DNA from: Streptomyces cirratus
GTDB taxonomy: Bacteria; Actinomycetota; Actinomycetes; Streptomycetales; Streptomycetaceae
Assembly: GCF_014650775.1 (NCBI RefSeq)
Contig: NZ_BMVP01000026.1
Location: forward strand, 1 to 54,886
DNA length: 54,886 bases
Direction: 5' to 3'
Part shown: piece by piece, positions 40,828 through 49,792 of the stretch
How positions within the stretch are numbered: the first letter of the stretch is position 1
How the letters are laid out: each line of letters begins with the position of its first letter
The notes under the pieces: model-generated
Databases searched by the model: none
What the model saw: only the letters and a program-made list of their open reading frames with translations
Told to the model about the DNA's origin: nothing
Position numbers and translations under genes: made by a program

Positions 40828-41511
40828 ATGAGAGGACGCGAAGACGTGGATGTGTATGAGGCCGTCGACAGCCGCCGGGCCGTACGGGCGTTCAGTGATG
40901 AGCCGGTGCCCACGGAGGTACTCGAACGAGTGCTGACCGCAGCAACGCGGGCTCCGTCCAGCGGGAACCTCCAGCCGTGGCACATGTATGTCGTGAGCGG
41001 CGAACCCTTGGCCGAACTGAAGAGGCGCGCGACGGCTAGGGCACAGGCGGGAGACCCGGGTGATGAGCGGGAGTATCCGATGTACCCGGACGAACTGACC
41101 TCGCCGTATCTGGACCGCTTCTCCGCTGCGGCGGCTCAGCGATACGAGGCGCTGGGGATTGAGCGCGACGACCCCGAGCGGCCCCAGAAGATCGCTACCT
41201 TGAACTCGGAGGCGTTCGGAGCGCCGGTCGTCTTGTTCTGCTACCTCGACCGGACGATGGGGCCCGGCCAGTGGGGTGATGCGGGGATGTACTTGCAGAC
41301 GCTCATGCTGTTGCTGAGGGCGGAAGGGTTGCACAGCTGCCCCCAGGTGATGTGGACCATGTACCGCAAAACCGTCAGTCGAACAGTCGGAGCCGATGAC
41401 GAGCTTGTGCTGTACTGCGGCATCTCAGTGGGATTTGAGAAGGAAGGCGTGCCAAGGCTGCGTACCGGGCGGGCGGACATGACGGAAACGGTGAGCTTCA
41501 TCGGAGTGTGA
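40828..41511 (+). CDS. Nitroreductase-family flavoprotein
   Basis: 227 aa. The ATG at 40828 has GGAGGGG about 9 bases upstream. It starts YEAVDSRRAVRAFSDEPVPT and has TRAPSSGNLQPWHMYVVSGE, the FMN-binding RRSxRxF and APSxxNxQPW motifs, then GMYLQTLMLLLRAEGLHSCP and a glycine-containing GISVGFEKEG end. It reduces nitro or quinone substrates with NAD(P)H. It lies alone between an IS element and CRISPR array 3; no link with CRISPR function is known, and it was probably brought in by rearrangement. Confidence 0.9.
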   Translation: MRGREDVDVYEAVDSRRAVRAFSDEPVPTEVLERVLTAATRAPSSGNLQPWHMYVVSGEPLAELKRRATARAQAGDPGDEREYPMYPDELTSPYLDRFSAAAAQRYEALGIERDDPERPQKIATLNSEAFGAPVVLFCYLDRTMGPGQWGDAGMYLQTLMLLLRAEGLHSCPQVMWTMYRKTVSRTVGADDELVLYCGISVGFEKEGVPRLRTGRADMTETVSFIGV

Positions 41512-41545
41512 CCGCTGACGGCCGAGATCGACAGGACAGGGCCTA

Positions 41546-44123
41546 GTGCTCCCCGCCGACGCGGGGGTGGTTCGGCGGACGCTGTCTATCTCGCTGGCAC
41601 CCCGGCGTGCTCCCCGCCGACGCGGGGGTGGTTCGGCGCCCCGACGCCTGGGAACCTTGCCCCCTTGGTGCTCCCCGCCGACGCGGGGGTAGTTCGACCG
41701 ATGCCTGAGCTTTGTCGATGACCAGGGCGTGCTCCCCGCCGACGCGGGGGCGGTTCGAACTGCGCCTTGAGGCCGACGAGCCCGGGGAGGTGCTCCCCGC
41801 CGACGCGGGGGTGGTTCGTCCCACGGGACAGCAGCCACACACTGACCTCGGTGCTCCCCGCCGACGCGGGGGTGGTTCGAACAGCCGGCCGTCGTCCTGC
41901 TGGGTCAGCAGGTGCTCCCCGCCGGCGCGGGGGTGGTTCGGCGATGACCGGCGAGCCGGTGCTCATGTCGCTGTACTCCCCGCTGACGCGGGGGTGGTTC
42001 GAGCGCGGAATCCGTGCTCCACCTCGCGCGCTCGTGCTCCCCGCCGACGCGGGGGTGGTTCGAGGCCTGAGACAATGGAGAGGTGACGGTTCACGTGCTC
42101 CCCGCCGACGCGGGGGTGGTTCGCCGCCCGCGGCGCGCCCGGTCCGCTGGTTGAAGTGCTCCCCGCCGACGCGGGGGTGGTTCGCAGCAGCGACGGCGAC
42201 CGGCACGTCCTCGTGTGTGCTCCCCGCCGACGCGGGGGTGGTTCGTCCCGGAACGGGGGCGGGGCCAAGCCCTTCAAGTGCTCCCCGCCGACGCGGGGGT
42301 GGTTCGTCGGCCACGTTCTTGCGGTCGGACTCGCCCCAGTGCTCCCCGCCGACGCGGGGGTGGTTCGGGGTCCGCGACGCCAGGACGAGCACGGCCAGGG
42401 TGCTCCCCGCCGACGCGGGGGTGGTTCGTACGAGATCCACGTTCACGAGGCTCGAAACGAGTGCTCCCCGCCGACGCGGGGGTGGTTCGTCGGTATCCAG
42501 GACCCAGCTCATCTAGATCATGTGCTCCCCGCCGACGCGGGGGTGGTTCGATCGACTCCATCCTCCGCCAGCACCACCGCCGGTGCTCCCCGCTGACGCG
42601 GGGGTGGTTCGTCGTCCGGGCGGAACTGCGCGGCCGCAGGGTCGTGCTCCCCGCCGACGCGGGGGTGGTTCGTTGTAGCCCACCCCGGCCCAGTCCTGGG
42701 CGAGGTGCTCCCCGCCGACGCGGGGGTGGTTCGGGCACCGTGCAGGCCGGAGTCGAGGTGGAGCCGTGCTCCCCGCCGACGCGGGGGTGGTTCGGGCACC
42801 GTGCAGGCCGGAGTCGAGGTGGAGCCGTGCTCCCCGCCGACGCGGGGGTGGTTCGTCGGAACCTGCCCCCAGCAGCACAGAGGAAGAGTGCTCCCCGCCG
42901 ACGCGGGGGTGGTTCGCCGACTTCCAGCGGAAATACGGTCTCGGCCCGGTGCTCCCCGCCGACGCGGGGGTGGTTCGGTGCCGGAGAGTTCGAGGCGGGT
43001 GGACTGGACGTGCTCCCCGCCGACGCGGGGGTGGTTCGCGCGACGCTCAGCGTGCGGAGGAGGACCTCACGTGCTCCCCGCCGACGCGGGGGTAGTTCGA
43101 ACTGGCCGACACCGGGCTCGCCCCCGAGTGCGTGCTCCCTGCCGACGCGGGGGTGGTTCGGGGCCCATGCGCGAGGCGCGGCCCCGGGTGGTGTGCTCCC
43201 CGCCGACGCGGGGGTGGTTCGGGGCCCATGCGCGAGGCGCGGCCCCGGGTGGTGTGCTCCCCGCCGACGCGGGGGTGGTTCGCCGCGAGGCAGGCTCAGG
43301 CCGACGCCGCGCGGGTGCTCCCCGCCGACGCGGGGGTGGTTCGGGAATAGGGGATGCCCGCTCCCGAGATTGCGGGTGCTTCCCGCCGACGCGGGGGTGG
43401 TTCGATGCGGCGTGGCTGGTTGTCCCGGCCGAGGTAGTGCTCCCGTCCGACGCGGAGGTGGTTCGTGGAGGGCGCTGACCAGGGGGCGGTGCGAGCGGTG
43501 CTCCCCGCCGACGCGGGGGTGGATCGTCAGCCGCGATCGTGGCCCAAATCCAGCAGACGTGCTCCCCGCCGATGCGGGGGTGGTTCGCTTGGACTGCAAG
43601 TCGTCCACGTCGAACCACGGTGCTCCCCGCCGACGCCGGGGTGGTTCGCGGGAGTCGAGGACGGGGAACGTGTCCGGGTCGTGCTCCCCGCCGACGCGGG
43701 GGTGATTCGGACACCGTCACCGCCGCGCTCACCGAGCTGCAATGCTCCCCGCCGACGCGGGGGTGGTTCGCCGACTTCCTGCGGGAGTACGGGCTCGGCC
43801 CGGTGCTCCCCGCCGACGCGGGGCGCGATCATCTGGTCCAGCATGGCCTCTGGCACTGTGCTCCCCGCCGACGCGGGGGCGGTTCGCCGGTTCTCACCGG
43901 CGAGGGCAACCTCAGCCAGTGGCTCCCCGCCGACGCGGGGGTGGTTCGCGGGCCGACGCCGAGTCGCTGACGTCCTACGCGTGCTCCCCGCCGACGCGGG
44001 GGTGGTTCGGCCAGGGTGTAGGAGCCCCGGCCTTTCACGTGGTGCTCCCCGCCGACGCGGGGGTGGTTCGATCGGCCGGAAGGCCCACCCGCCTTTGCTG
44101 CTGTGCTCCCCGCTAACGGCATC
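41546..44123 (+). CRISPR. CRISPR array 3, type I-E, about 43 family B repeats
   Basis: 29-bp repeats starting GTGCTCCCC and ending GGTGGTTCG alternate with 32-bp spacers in a 61-bp period. Only 34 bp separate the first repeat from the nitroreductase stop, so no proper leader is present. Repeats up to about 43300 are nearly perfect; later ones have changes (43441, 43502, 43561, 43803) and the last is cut off at 44102. This agrees with a plus-strand orientation. The repeat at 43803 lacks its 3' eight bases. Identical spacers occur at 42734/42795 and 43161/43222. The end overlaps the 3' end of the DciA-like pseudogene. Confidence 0.97.
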
Positions 44124-44566
44124 CTTCGTCTCCCCGGTCCACGTGGGACCGGTGAGCGGCCGGGGCCAGATCCGTCGGAGCAGCATCAGCCCGGCCGGGG
44201 ACGGGCGCGGCGCCGGGCGGCAGAATCCGCAGCGAGCTCACAATGGTGCGGCCCGCCGCCTTGTTGGCGGCCGCGATGGGGCGGGCCTGATCCTGCCGGG
44301 CCTTCGTCGCCCAGCCCGTCGACTCCGGACACACGGTGAGCCGGCCTGAGTCGATGTTGTACGAACTGCGATGACGTGACTGGCGAGCTCGGGAGCAATG
44401 GCCGCCCACCGCTCCCGCAGCATCGCGCCGGCGGCCGGGAGCTCCCAAGCCCGCTCGGTGACCAGCGCACCGATCGCCGCCCCGAGCCTCCATCGCGCCG
44501 AACCGTCGTGACGGCACCCAGCACCACCTTGGCCAGGTCCACGCCGGACACCTCGACGCTTCTCAT
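44113..44566 (-). pseudogene. DciA-like (DUF721) gene with two frameshifts
   Basis: The start MRSVEVSGVDLAKVVLGAVT overlaps the stop of the Rep-like gene (ATGA). The second segment, in another frame, reads WRLGAAIGALVTERAWELPA and LRERWAAIAPELASHVIAV. The third, in a further frame, reads YNIDSGRLTVCPESTGWATK and AAGRTIVSSLRILPPGAAPV. Together they give the usual Streptomyces DUF721 protein, a family that includes DciA, the loader of the replicative helicase. Two indels break it, and its last codons run into the end of CRISPR array 3. Dead gene or sequence errors. Confidence 0.65.
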
Positions 44567-46710
44567 GCCTGCCCCCAGGTGGTGTAGCCGAGGTCCAAAT
44601 GCCCGAGGCTAGCCCGGCGCCGCACCTGCGCGACGAACGCCCGAGTGAACAGACGCTGCGCCGACAGTTCGCCGTACCGGTCGATGTGGTCGAACACCAG
44701 CTGGCGGTCGGCGGCGGCCCGGTCACGCCAGTCCAGGACCTGCTCCCGGGTGAGGTCCTCGAGGACCAGCTGCTGGTCGTCGTTGACGGCAGCGGGCTCC
44801 GGCCCCGGAGCAGGAACAACGGCCGGACGCGGCGCGGGCAGCACAGCCGGGGCCATCGGCGCGGCCAAAATCTCGAACGCTTGCTGCGCCGCCGCGGCTT
44901 CTGCGCGGTGTGCCTTGGCGGCGGCCTGCTGCTCGCGGATCTGCGCCCACCGGTGCTCGCGGATCCACGCCTGCGCGGTCACGTCCTGGTGCAGCTGCCG
45001 GTCGGCAGCCGCACGGCGCTCTGCCTCGGAGGCGCCGGGCATCGCGGTGTCGACGGCGGCAGCAACCGCGTGGCGCTGGGCGCGGCGGTCGGCCTGCCGG
45101 TCCTCGCAGCGCGGGCAGTCCTGGCTGGAGTCGAGCAGGATCCGGTCGTCACACCGAGCGTCGCCGCACTGCTGTCGCTGGGGCAGGCCCCGGGCCAACA
45201 GCCAACCCACCGGATCGGTGATCGGACGCTGGGTGCGCAGCTGCTCATCCAAGCGCCGAACGAGCCGGTCGGCGAGCACCTGCGGAGCGTCCGTACGGCC
45301 CGCAAAGCCCTCCACCCGGGTCAGCTCGCTCAGGGCGGCCGCCTCCACCTGGCGGCGGGCGGCCGGACGGTCCAGACGTGCCCACACCAGGTCGACCGGA
45401 GCCAGAACGACCCGCAGCTTCTCAGGCGGTAGAGGCACCCTCCCCCGCTGCTGCCTGCGCTGACCCGTACTGTCCACGACCTTCACCGGAGCGCCGGCCA
45501 CCGGCTCGCGGCCGGGCTTTTCCCTGCTGATCGAGGGGGACTTCTTCGGCTGTTCCCCGCGCAGCGGGACGCCGTCCTCGCGCATGCACGCGCGGTCCGG
45601 AAGGTCGTGGTTCCCACCACGGCCTTCGCCGGAAAAACCACCAGTTGGCTGCAGAGGAATGACCGGAGTAGCCAGATGAGGGTGATCAGTGTGAAGGGCT
45701 GCCGCAACGTCGGGCTCTGCAACAGCAGTCTCATCCGCCAACAGCACGCCGCAGACCTGCGATTCCGTCTTCATGTTCGGCGTCTCAACAGGCCCTGCCG
45801 CAACGTCGGGGTCTGAAAACTCGGGCTTTCGGGCCTCTGCACGGTGCTCCCGGAAGTCGTCGGCGACCGTACGGCCGTGCGCGGCGGCGACCGCCGGCAC
45901 CATCAGTCGCGACCGGTTCGCCAGCCCGGAGCCCGTTCGCTGACGCACCCGCAGCACCAGCTCCCGGTCCTCCAGGCGCTCCAGCACCCGCTCCCCCGCT
46001 GACGCCGTGCAGCCCAGTAACCGGGCCACCGTCGCCGCCGCGCGGCCGCGCTTGGTGTCCACCGTGCCGCCGCACTGCCGCACCCGGCCGGTCTCCCGCG
46101 CCTCAAGCACCAGCAGCAGCAGCGCCAGACGGTCCCTCGCCGCGCCGCGACCGGTACGCGTACCGATCAGCCCGGCCGGGGTCACCGAGCCGTCCCGGTG
46201 CGTCCAGCCCGGCCCCATCACGGCCTCCAGCAGCCGCAGCAGCGTTGCCAACTCCTTCTTCGCCAGGTTCAGCGGGTGCCCGGCCATGCCCTGCGCCGCC
46301 CACAGCGGCAGCACCCGGCACTTCAGACCGTCGTCCTGGCCGTACTCTCCCTCCGCCGTTTCCACGGAGACCACGCCCGAACGACGCAGCCCAGGCACCA
46401 CGTTGGAGGCCGTGTACGACGCGGACAGACCGAGCCACCGGCCCAGCTCGGAGGTACGGATCTCCACCACACCGGTCTCCGACGGCGTCCGCGACGCCAG
46501 CACCAGCACCGCCAGACGCACCGCGTCCGGCGCACCGTCCAAGTCGGCCAGGTCCAGCAGCAAACGCACCGCGCCACCCAGACGGGCGCGGGTATCCCGA
46601 CCGAGCGACAGCGGATGACCCGCGGCCCGCTCCGGTACCGGCCCGGCCGGGACGGACAACTCCGTCCGAGGGCGCGGGAGCACGGCGGTCGGTGCCGCCA
46701 CGGCGCTCAC
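44563..46710 (-). CDS. Large HTH protein, candidate plasmid-type replication initiator
   Basis: 715 aa from a GTG. The N-terminal third has two winged-helix-like regions (TSELGRWLGLSASYTASNVV and AATVARLLGCTASAGERVLE). The middle is variable and Pro-rich. The C-terminal third has a CGDARCDDRILLDSSQDCPR Cys cluster and a coiled coil (WAQIREQQAAAKAHRAEAAA). This arrangement, followed by a coupled DUF721/DciA gene, is known from Streptomyces plasmids and mobile elements, where it is thought to start replication. Function is inferred from context; no catalytic motif was seen. Confidence 0.55.
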   Translation of the reverse strand: MSAVAAPTAVLPRPRTELSVPAGPVPERAAGHPLSLGRDTRARLGGAVRLLLDLADLDGAPDAVRLAVLVLASRTPSETGVVEIRTSELGRWLGLSASYTASNVVPGLRRSGVVSVETAEGEYGQDDGLKCRVLPLWAAQGMAGHPLNLAKKELATLLRLLEAVMGPGWTHRDGSVTPAGLIGTRTGRGAARDRLALLLLVLEARETGRVRQCGGTVDTKRGRAAATVARLLGCTASAGERVLERLEDRELVLRVRQRTGSGLANRSRLMVPAVAAAHGRTVADDFREHRAEARKPEFSDPDVAAGPVETPNMKTESQVCGVLLADETAVAEPDVAAALHTDHPHLATPVIPLQPTGGFSGEGRGGNHDLPDRACMREDGVPLRGEQPKKSPSISREKPGREPVAGAPVKVVDSTGQRRQQRGRVPLPPEKLRVVLAPVDLVWARLDRPAARRQVEAAALSELTRVEGFAGRTDAPQVLADRLVRRLDEQLRTQRPITDPVGWLLARGLPQRQQCGDARCDDRILLDSSQDCPRCEDRQADRRAQRHAVAAAVDTAMPGASEAERRAAADRQLHQDVTAQAWIREHRWAQIREQQAAAKAHRAEAAAAQQAFEILAAPMAPAVLPAPRPAVVPAPGPEPAAVNDDQQLVLEDLTREQVLDWRDRAAADRQLVFDHIDRYGELSAQRLFTRAFVAQVRRRASLGHLDLGYTTWGQA

Positions 46711-47342
46711 CGGCCCACCGCCGAGACACGAGTGACGGGAGCTGCGACGACACCCGGCGAACCGGTGCTCTTGTAGCTTCCTACCGGAAATCCCTCTTCC
46801 TGCATGAAGCGGATAAATGGGGATGAAACGTATGTCGTTCCCGTCACGTGGGACGACCGCTGAACCCGAACCGGGGTGAAACGGACAGGGTCAGGCTGAC
46901 AAGGGGACACCACGTCGTGCACTATGAGAAACGACCTGCTCTCCACATAGCTGGACGACCGCGCCCCTCGGGGCCGGACGACCGGATGTACGGATGTGGC
47001 GGGACCGCCCCCCTTCGTGAGAAGCGGGGCAGACACCGATCGGGCGGGGGGAGATTTCTCCTCCCCTTCCGGTACTGCTGAACCGCGAAGCCCCTGTGGT
47101 GGGGGCCCCGCGGATAAAGCAACTGCTAGCTACAGCTGTGGTGGCCGTAGTTAGTGGCCAGGTGTGTAGCGATGGCCCTGGTTAGGGGCCGAGTGAGAAA
47201 TGAGCGGCTCGGTGAGCCGCGGCTCGGGACCAGCTGTCACTGGGACCTGAGTGGCCGACGCGGGTGGTTAATCCGGTCGGTAGACGGGCCGCGCGAGGAG
47301 CGGGTGGTTAATCCGCCTGGCGCGCGGTCGATGGCCTTTAGG
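46711..47342. other. 632-bp region upstream of the Rep-like gene, candidate origin
   Basis: No convincing gene. It contains GC-rich inversions (CGGCTC...GAGCCG near 47208-47222), repeated GTTAGTGGCC/GTTAGGGGCC words near 47152 and 47184, and two 16-bp direct repeats. A replication origin usually lies close to or within such rep genes, so this is the best candidate region; no AT-rich unwinding segment is clear. Confidence 0.35.
47260..47315. repeat. Two 16-bp direct repeats, 40 bp apart
   Basis: GCGGGTGGTTAATCCG occurs at 47260-47275 and 47300-47315. The TTAA core is unusual in this GC-rich DNA. It could be a binding site for the XRE regulator that ends at 47343 or for the Rep-like protein. 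Confidence 0.5.
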
Positions 47343-47639
47343 TCATCCCGATCCCCTCTCGGAGACCGGCGTCGGCATGCCCTCATCCAGCTGTGCGGCC
47401 TCAGGGAAGCGCTCTGCGAGCCGTTTGAGCAGGTGAATATAAACGGCGCGGTGAGGCCGGCGCGGTTGTACCTGTCCCAGCTCCCAACGGGCAATAGCGA
47501 GGCGTTGGACGCCCACGGCCTCGGCCACCTCAAGTTGGGTGAGGCCCGCGGCGAGGCGGAGCTGCTGCCGTACCCGCGGCGGCGGCAGGACGTCGTCCAG
47601 TAGGGCGTTCACCCGCTGCAAGGGGTCCGCGTCGTCCAT
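47343..47639 (-). CDS. Small XRE-type helix-turn-helix regulator (98 aa)
   Basis: The ATG at 47639 is preceded by GCGAGG; an in-frame ATG at 47654 is possible. VRQQLRLAAGLTQLEVAEAV, GVQRLAIARWELGQVQPRR is a textbook lambda-repressor-like HTH (about residues 27-65), followed by HLLKRLAERFPEAA. It has no sensor domain. It is divergent from the HAD gene (47733) with 93 bp between, so it may control that gene, itself, or both. Confidence 0.8.
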   Translation of the reverse strand: MDDADPLQRVNALLDDVLPPPRVRQQLRLAAGLTQLEVAEAVGVQRLAIARWELGQVQPRRPHRAVYIHLLKRLAERFPEAAQLDEGMPTPVSERGSG

Positions 47640-47732
47640 GATCCAACCTCGCATGATCGATGTTGCCCCGAAAGATACACGATGGGAGCGGCCTTGGTGG
47701 GCGTCAACCAAACTCTCGATAGGGTCGGTTGC

Positions 47733-48377
47733 ATGCTCGCCCTCTTCGACCTGGACGGGACGCTGATCGACCGTCAGGCCGCACTCAGCGACGCCGTGAC
47801 CGCGCTGTGCCGCGCCCACACCTTCGACACCCCCATCGAGCGGTGGCTGCGCGGGGTGCTGGCCGACCGCGCCAACCCCAGCGACTTCGCTCGCCTGCGC
47901 ACCGATTTCGGACTGACGGAGCCCGCCGAGCAGCTGTGGCAGGAGTACGTCGATCTGATCGCTGGGTCTGTCACCTGCCGATCGGAGATCCTCGAGGGCC
48001 TGCGCCAACTGCGCGCGGCAGGCTGGACCATCGGCATCGTCACCAACGGGGCCGGCGACATCCAGCGGGCCAAGCTCGCCGCAGCTGGCATCACCAACCT
48101 GGCCGTCGGCGTCGCAGCCTCCGGCGACCTGGAAATTCGCAAGCCGGCCCGCGAGCTTTTCGAGCTCGCGGCGAGCCGCTGCGGTCGAAGCCTGACCGAT
48201 GGCGGCTGGATGATCGGCGACAACCCATCCGGAGACATCGGCGGCGGACACCAGGCGGGCCTGCGCACCATCTGGCTTCGAGGCCGGCCCTGGCCCGACG
48301 GCCTTCACACCGCAGACCACACCGTCGACGACGCCACCGACGCCATCGCCATCCTGCTCAACGAAACCTCGGAGTAG
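47733..48377 (+). CDS. HAD-family phosphatase
   Basis: 214 aa from the ATG at 47733. Motif I is FDLDGTLID with the nucleophile Asp close to the N-terminus, motif II IVTNGAGDIQ, motif III around IRKPARELFE, and motif IV MIGDNPSGDIGGG. A helical cap lies between motifs I and II. It removes phosphate from a small metabolite; substrate unknown. Only 4 bp separate it from the dehydrogenase gene, so they form an operon. Confidence 0.88.
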   Translation: MLALFDLDGTLIDRQAALSDAVTALCRAHTFDTPIERWLRGVLADRANPSDFARLRTDFGLTEPAEQLWQEYVDLIAGSVTCRSEILEGLRQLRAAGWTIGIVTNGAGDIQRAKLAAAGITNLAVGVAASGDLEIRKPARELFELAASRCGRSLTDGGWMIGDNPSGDIGGGHQAGLRTIWLRGRPWPDGLHTADHTVDDATDAIAILLNETSE

Positions 48378-48381
48378 CACC

Positions 48382-49221
48382 GTGGACCAGCCTACCGTCG
48401 GCATCCTCCACCCCGGCAGTATGGGTGCCGCAGTGGCCGCATGCGCTGCAGCCAACGCCGCCGCGGTCCTCTGGTGCGAGGCCGGGCGCAGCAGCGTGTC
48501 GGCAGCGCGCGCCGAACAGTTCGGCCTGACGCCGGTAAGCACGCTGTCCGCGCTGCTCGACCGCAGTGACATCGTCATCAGTCTCTGCCCGCCAGCCGCC
48601 GCCGAGGACCTCGCCCGCGATGTCGTCCAGCACGGCTTCGCCGGAGTGTACGTGGAGGCGAACGCCATTAATCCGAAGCGGGCGCAGCGCATCACCGCGC
48701 TACTCGAACCGGATGCCACCGTCGTGGACGGCGCGGTCGTCGGCTCCCCACCGGTCGGCGGCAAGACACCGACCCTGTACCTGTCCGGCCCGAACGCTGC
48801 GACCGAGCGGATCGAGGCACTCTTCGCGGGCACCGCCGTCCGGACCGCAGTGCTGGGCACGCAGGTCGGGAAGGCGTCCGCACTGAAGCTGGCGTACACC
48901 AGCTTCCAGAAGACGTCGCGGGTCCTGGTGGCACTCGCGGTCGGGATGGCGCGCGAGCACGGCGTGGACCAGGAGCTCCTCGAAGTCGCCTCGAAGCGCA
49001 CCGACTCGTACCTATCCGAACCGCAGTACATCGCCAAGGCCGCGGCCCGCGCCTGGCGCTGGGGCCCAGAGCTGGAGGAAGCCGCCGACGCGCTCGCGGA
49101 CGCCGGCCTCCCGCCGGAGATGCTGCGGTCGGCCGCATCCACGCTGGCACGGTGGCACAACGTCCAAGACGATGGCGAGCTCACGCTCACCGACGCCCTG
49201 GACCGACTCGCCCAGCCGTAG
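48382..49221 (+). CDS. NAD(P)-dependent dehydrogenase, 6-phosphogluconate/3-hydroxyisobutyrate type
   Basis: 279 aa from a GTG. The dinucleotide motif is TVGILHPGSMGAAVAACAA (residues 5-23), followed by VEANAINPKRAQRITALLEP and VDGAVVGSPPVGGKTPTLYL. The conserved Lys lies in LGTQVGKASALKLAYTSFQK (GxxxxxK). The C-terminal half resembles the DUF1932 helical domain. It is probably an oxidoreductase for a beta-hydroxy acid or sugar acid. It forms an operon with the HAD phosphatase and is convergent with the kinase gene (8-bp gap). Confidence 0.85.
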   Translation: MDQPTVGILHPGSMGAAVAACAAANAAAVLWCEAGRSSVSAARAEQFGLTPVSTLSALLDRSDIVISLCPPAAAEDLARDVVQHGFAGVYVEANAINPKRAQRITALLEPDATVVDGAVVGSPPVGGKTPTLYLSGPNAATERIEALFAGTAVRTAVLGTQVGKASALKLAYTSFQKTSRVLVALAVGMAREHGVDQELLEVASKRTDSYLSEPQYIAKAAARAWRWGPELEEAADALADAGLPPEMLRSAASTLARWHNVQDDGELTLTDALDRLAQP

Positions 49222-49228
49222 CCCCCGC

Positions 49229-49792
49229 TCATGCCGTCGTTGCCCCCACCTGCACAAGCTGGTCGATGAGCCGCGCCGCCTCCTGCGGTGGCGCCATCGT
49301 TGTGTCCACCGTCAGGTCCCAGACGGTCTCCGGATGCGCGTCCAAGTCCTCGCGGGTCGCATCCCACGCCGTCAGGCGCGCCGTGGTGTCGCCGTCTCCC
49401 CGACCGGCGGATCGCGCTGCGGTCACCTCGCGAGGGCACCACAGCAGCACCACGGACCAGCTCGCCGGATAGCCGTCGACCAGGGCCCGGATGCCGTCGA
49501 TCTGCCCGAGGTGCACCACCGGCACGCCGACTGCGAATGCGTCGTCCAGACCGGGTGCGTCGATGACGTAGGTGTTGCCGTACCGGCTGTTCGCGTAGAC
49601 GACGGCGCCCGCGGCCTCCAGCTCGTGCAGCTGCTCGGCCGTACCCATCCGGTACCCGGCGGACTTGCCCGTGCCCACCTTGAGCCGCGCGAACTGCGCG
49701 TAAGCCGGACTCAGCTGGCCTAGCGCAGTGGTGACGGTGTCCTTGCCCGCCGCCGGCGGACCGTAGAGGACGACACCCCTCTTCACGGTCAT
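49229..49792 (-). CDS. P-loop kinase resembling guanylate/nucleoside kinases
   Basis: 187 aa. Walker A is GVVLYGPPAAGKDTVT at residues 6-21. RLKVGTGKSAGYRMGTAEQL and VYANSRYGNTYVIDAPGLDD resemble the nucleotide-binding part of guanylate kinase (S-R-x-G-Y/N). WSVVLLWCPREVTAARSAGR gives the lid region. The substrate is unproven. Its start overlaps the stop of the HTH-ATPase gene (49789-49792), so the two are coupled. Confidence 0.75.
   Translation of the reverse strand: MTVKRGVVLYGPPAAGKDTVTTALGQLSPAYAQFARLKVGTGKSAGYRMGTAEQLHELEAAGAVVYANSRYGNTYVIDAPGLDDAFAVGVPVVHLGQIDGIRALVDGYPASWSVVLLWCPREVTAARSAGRGDGDTTARLTAWDATREDLDAHPETVWDLTVDTTMAPPQEAARLIDQLVQVGATTA

Noticed and set aside
40828..41511. 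Nitroreductase as an accessory CRISPR gene
   Set aside because: It is a normal housekeeping-type flavoenzyme with its own ribosome binding site next to an IS element. Position alone does not support a CRISPR role.
26704..44123. Search for cas1, cas2 or another adaptation gene
   Set aside because: No Cas1 or Cas2 motif in any frame; the only non-cas genes in this span are the IS transposase and a nitroreductase.
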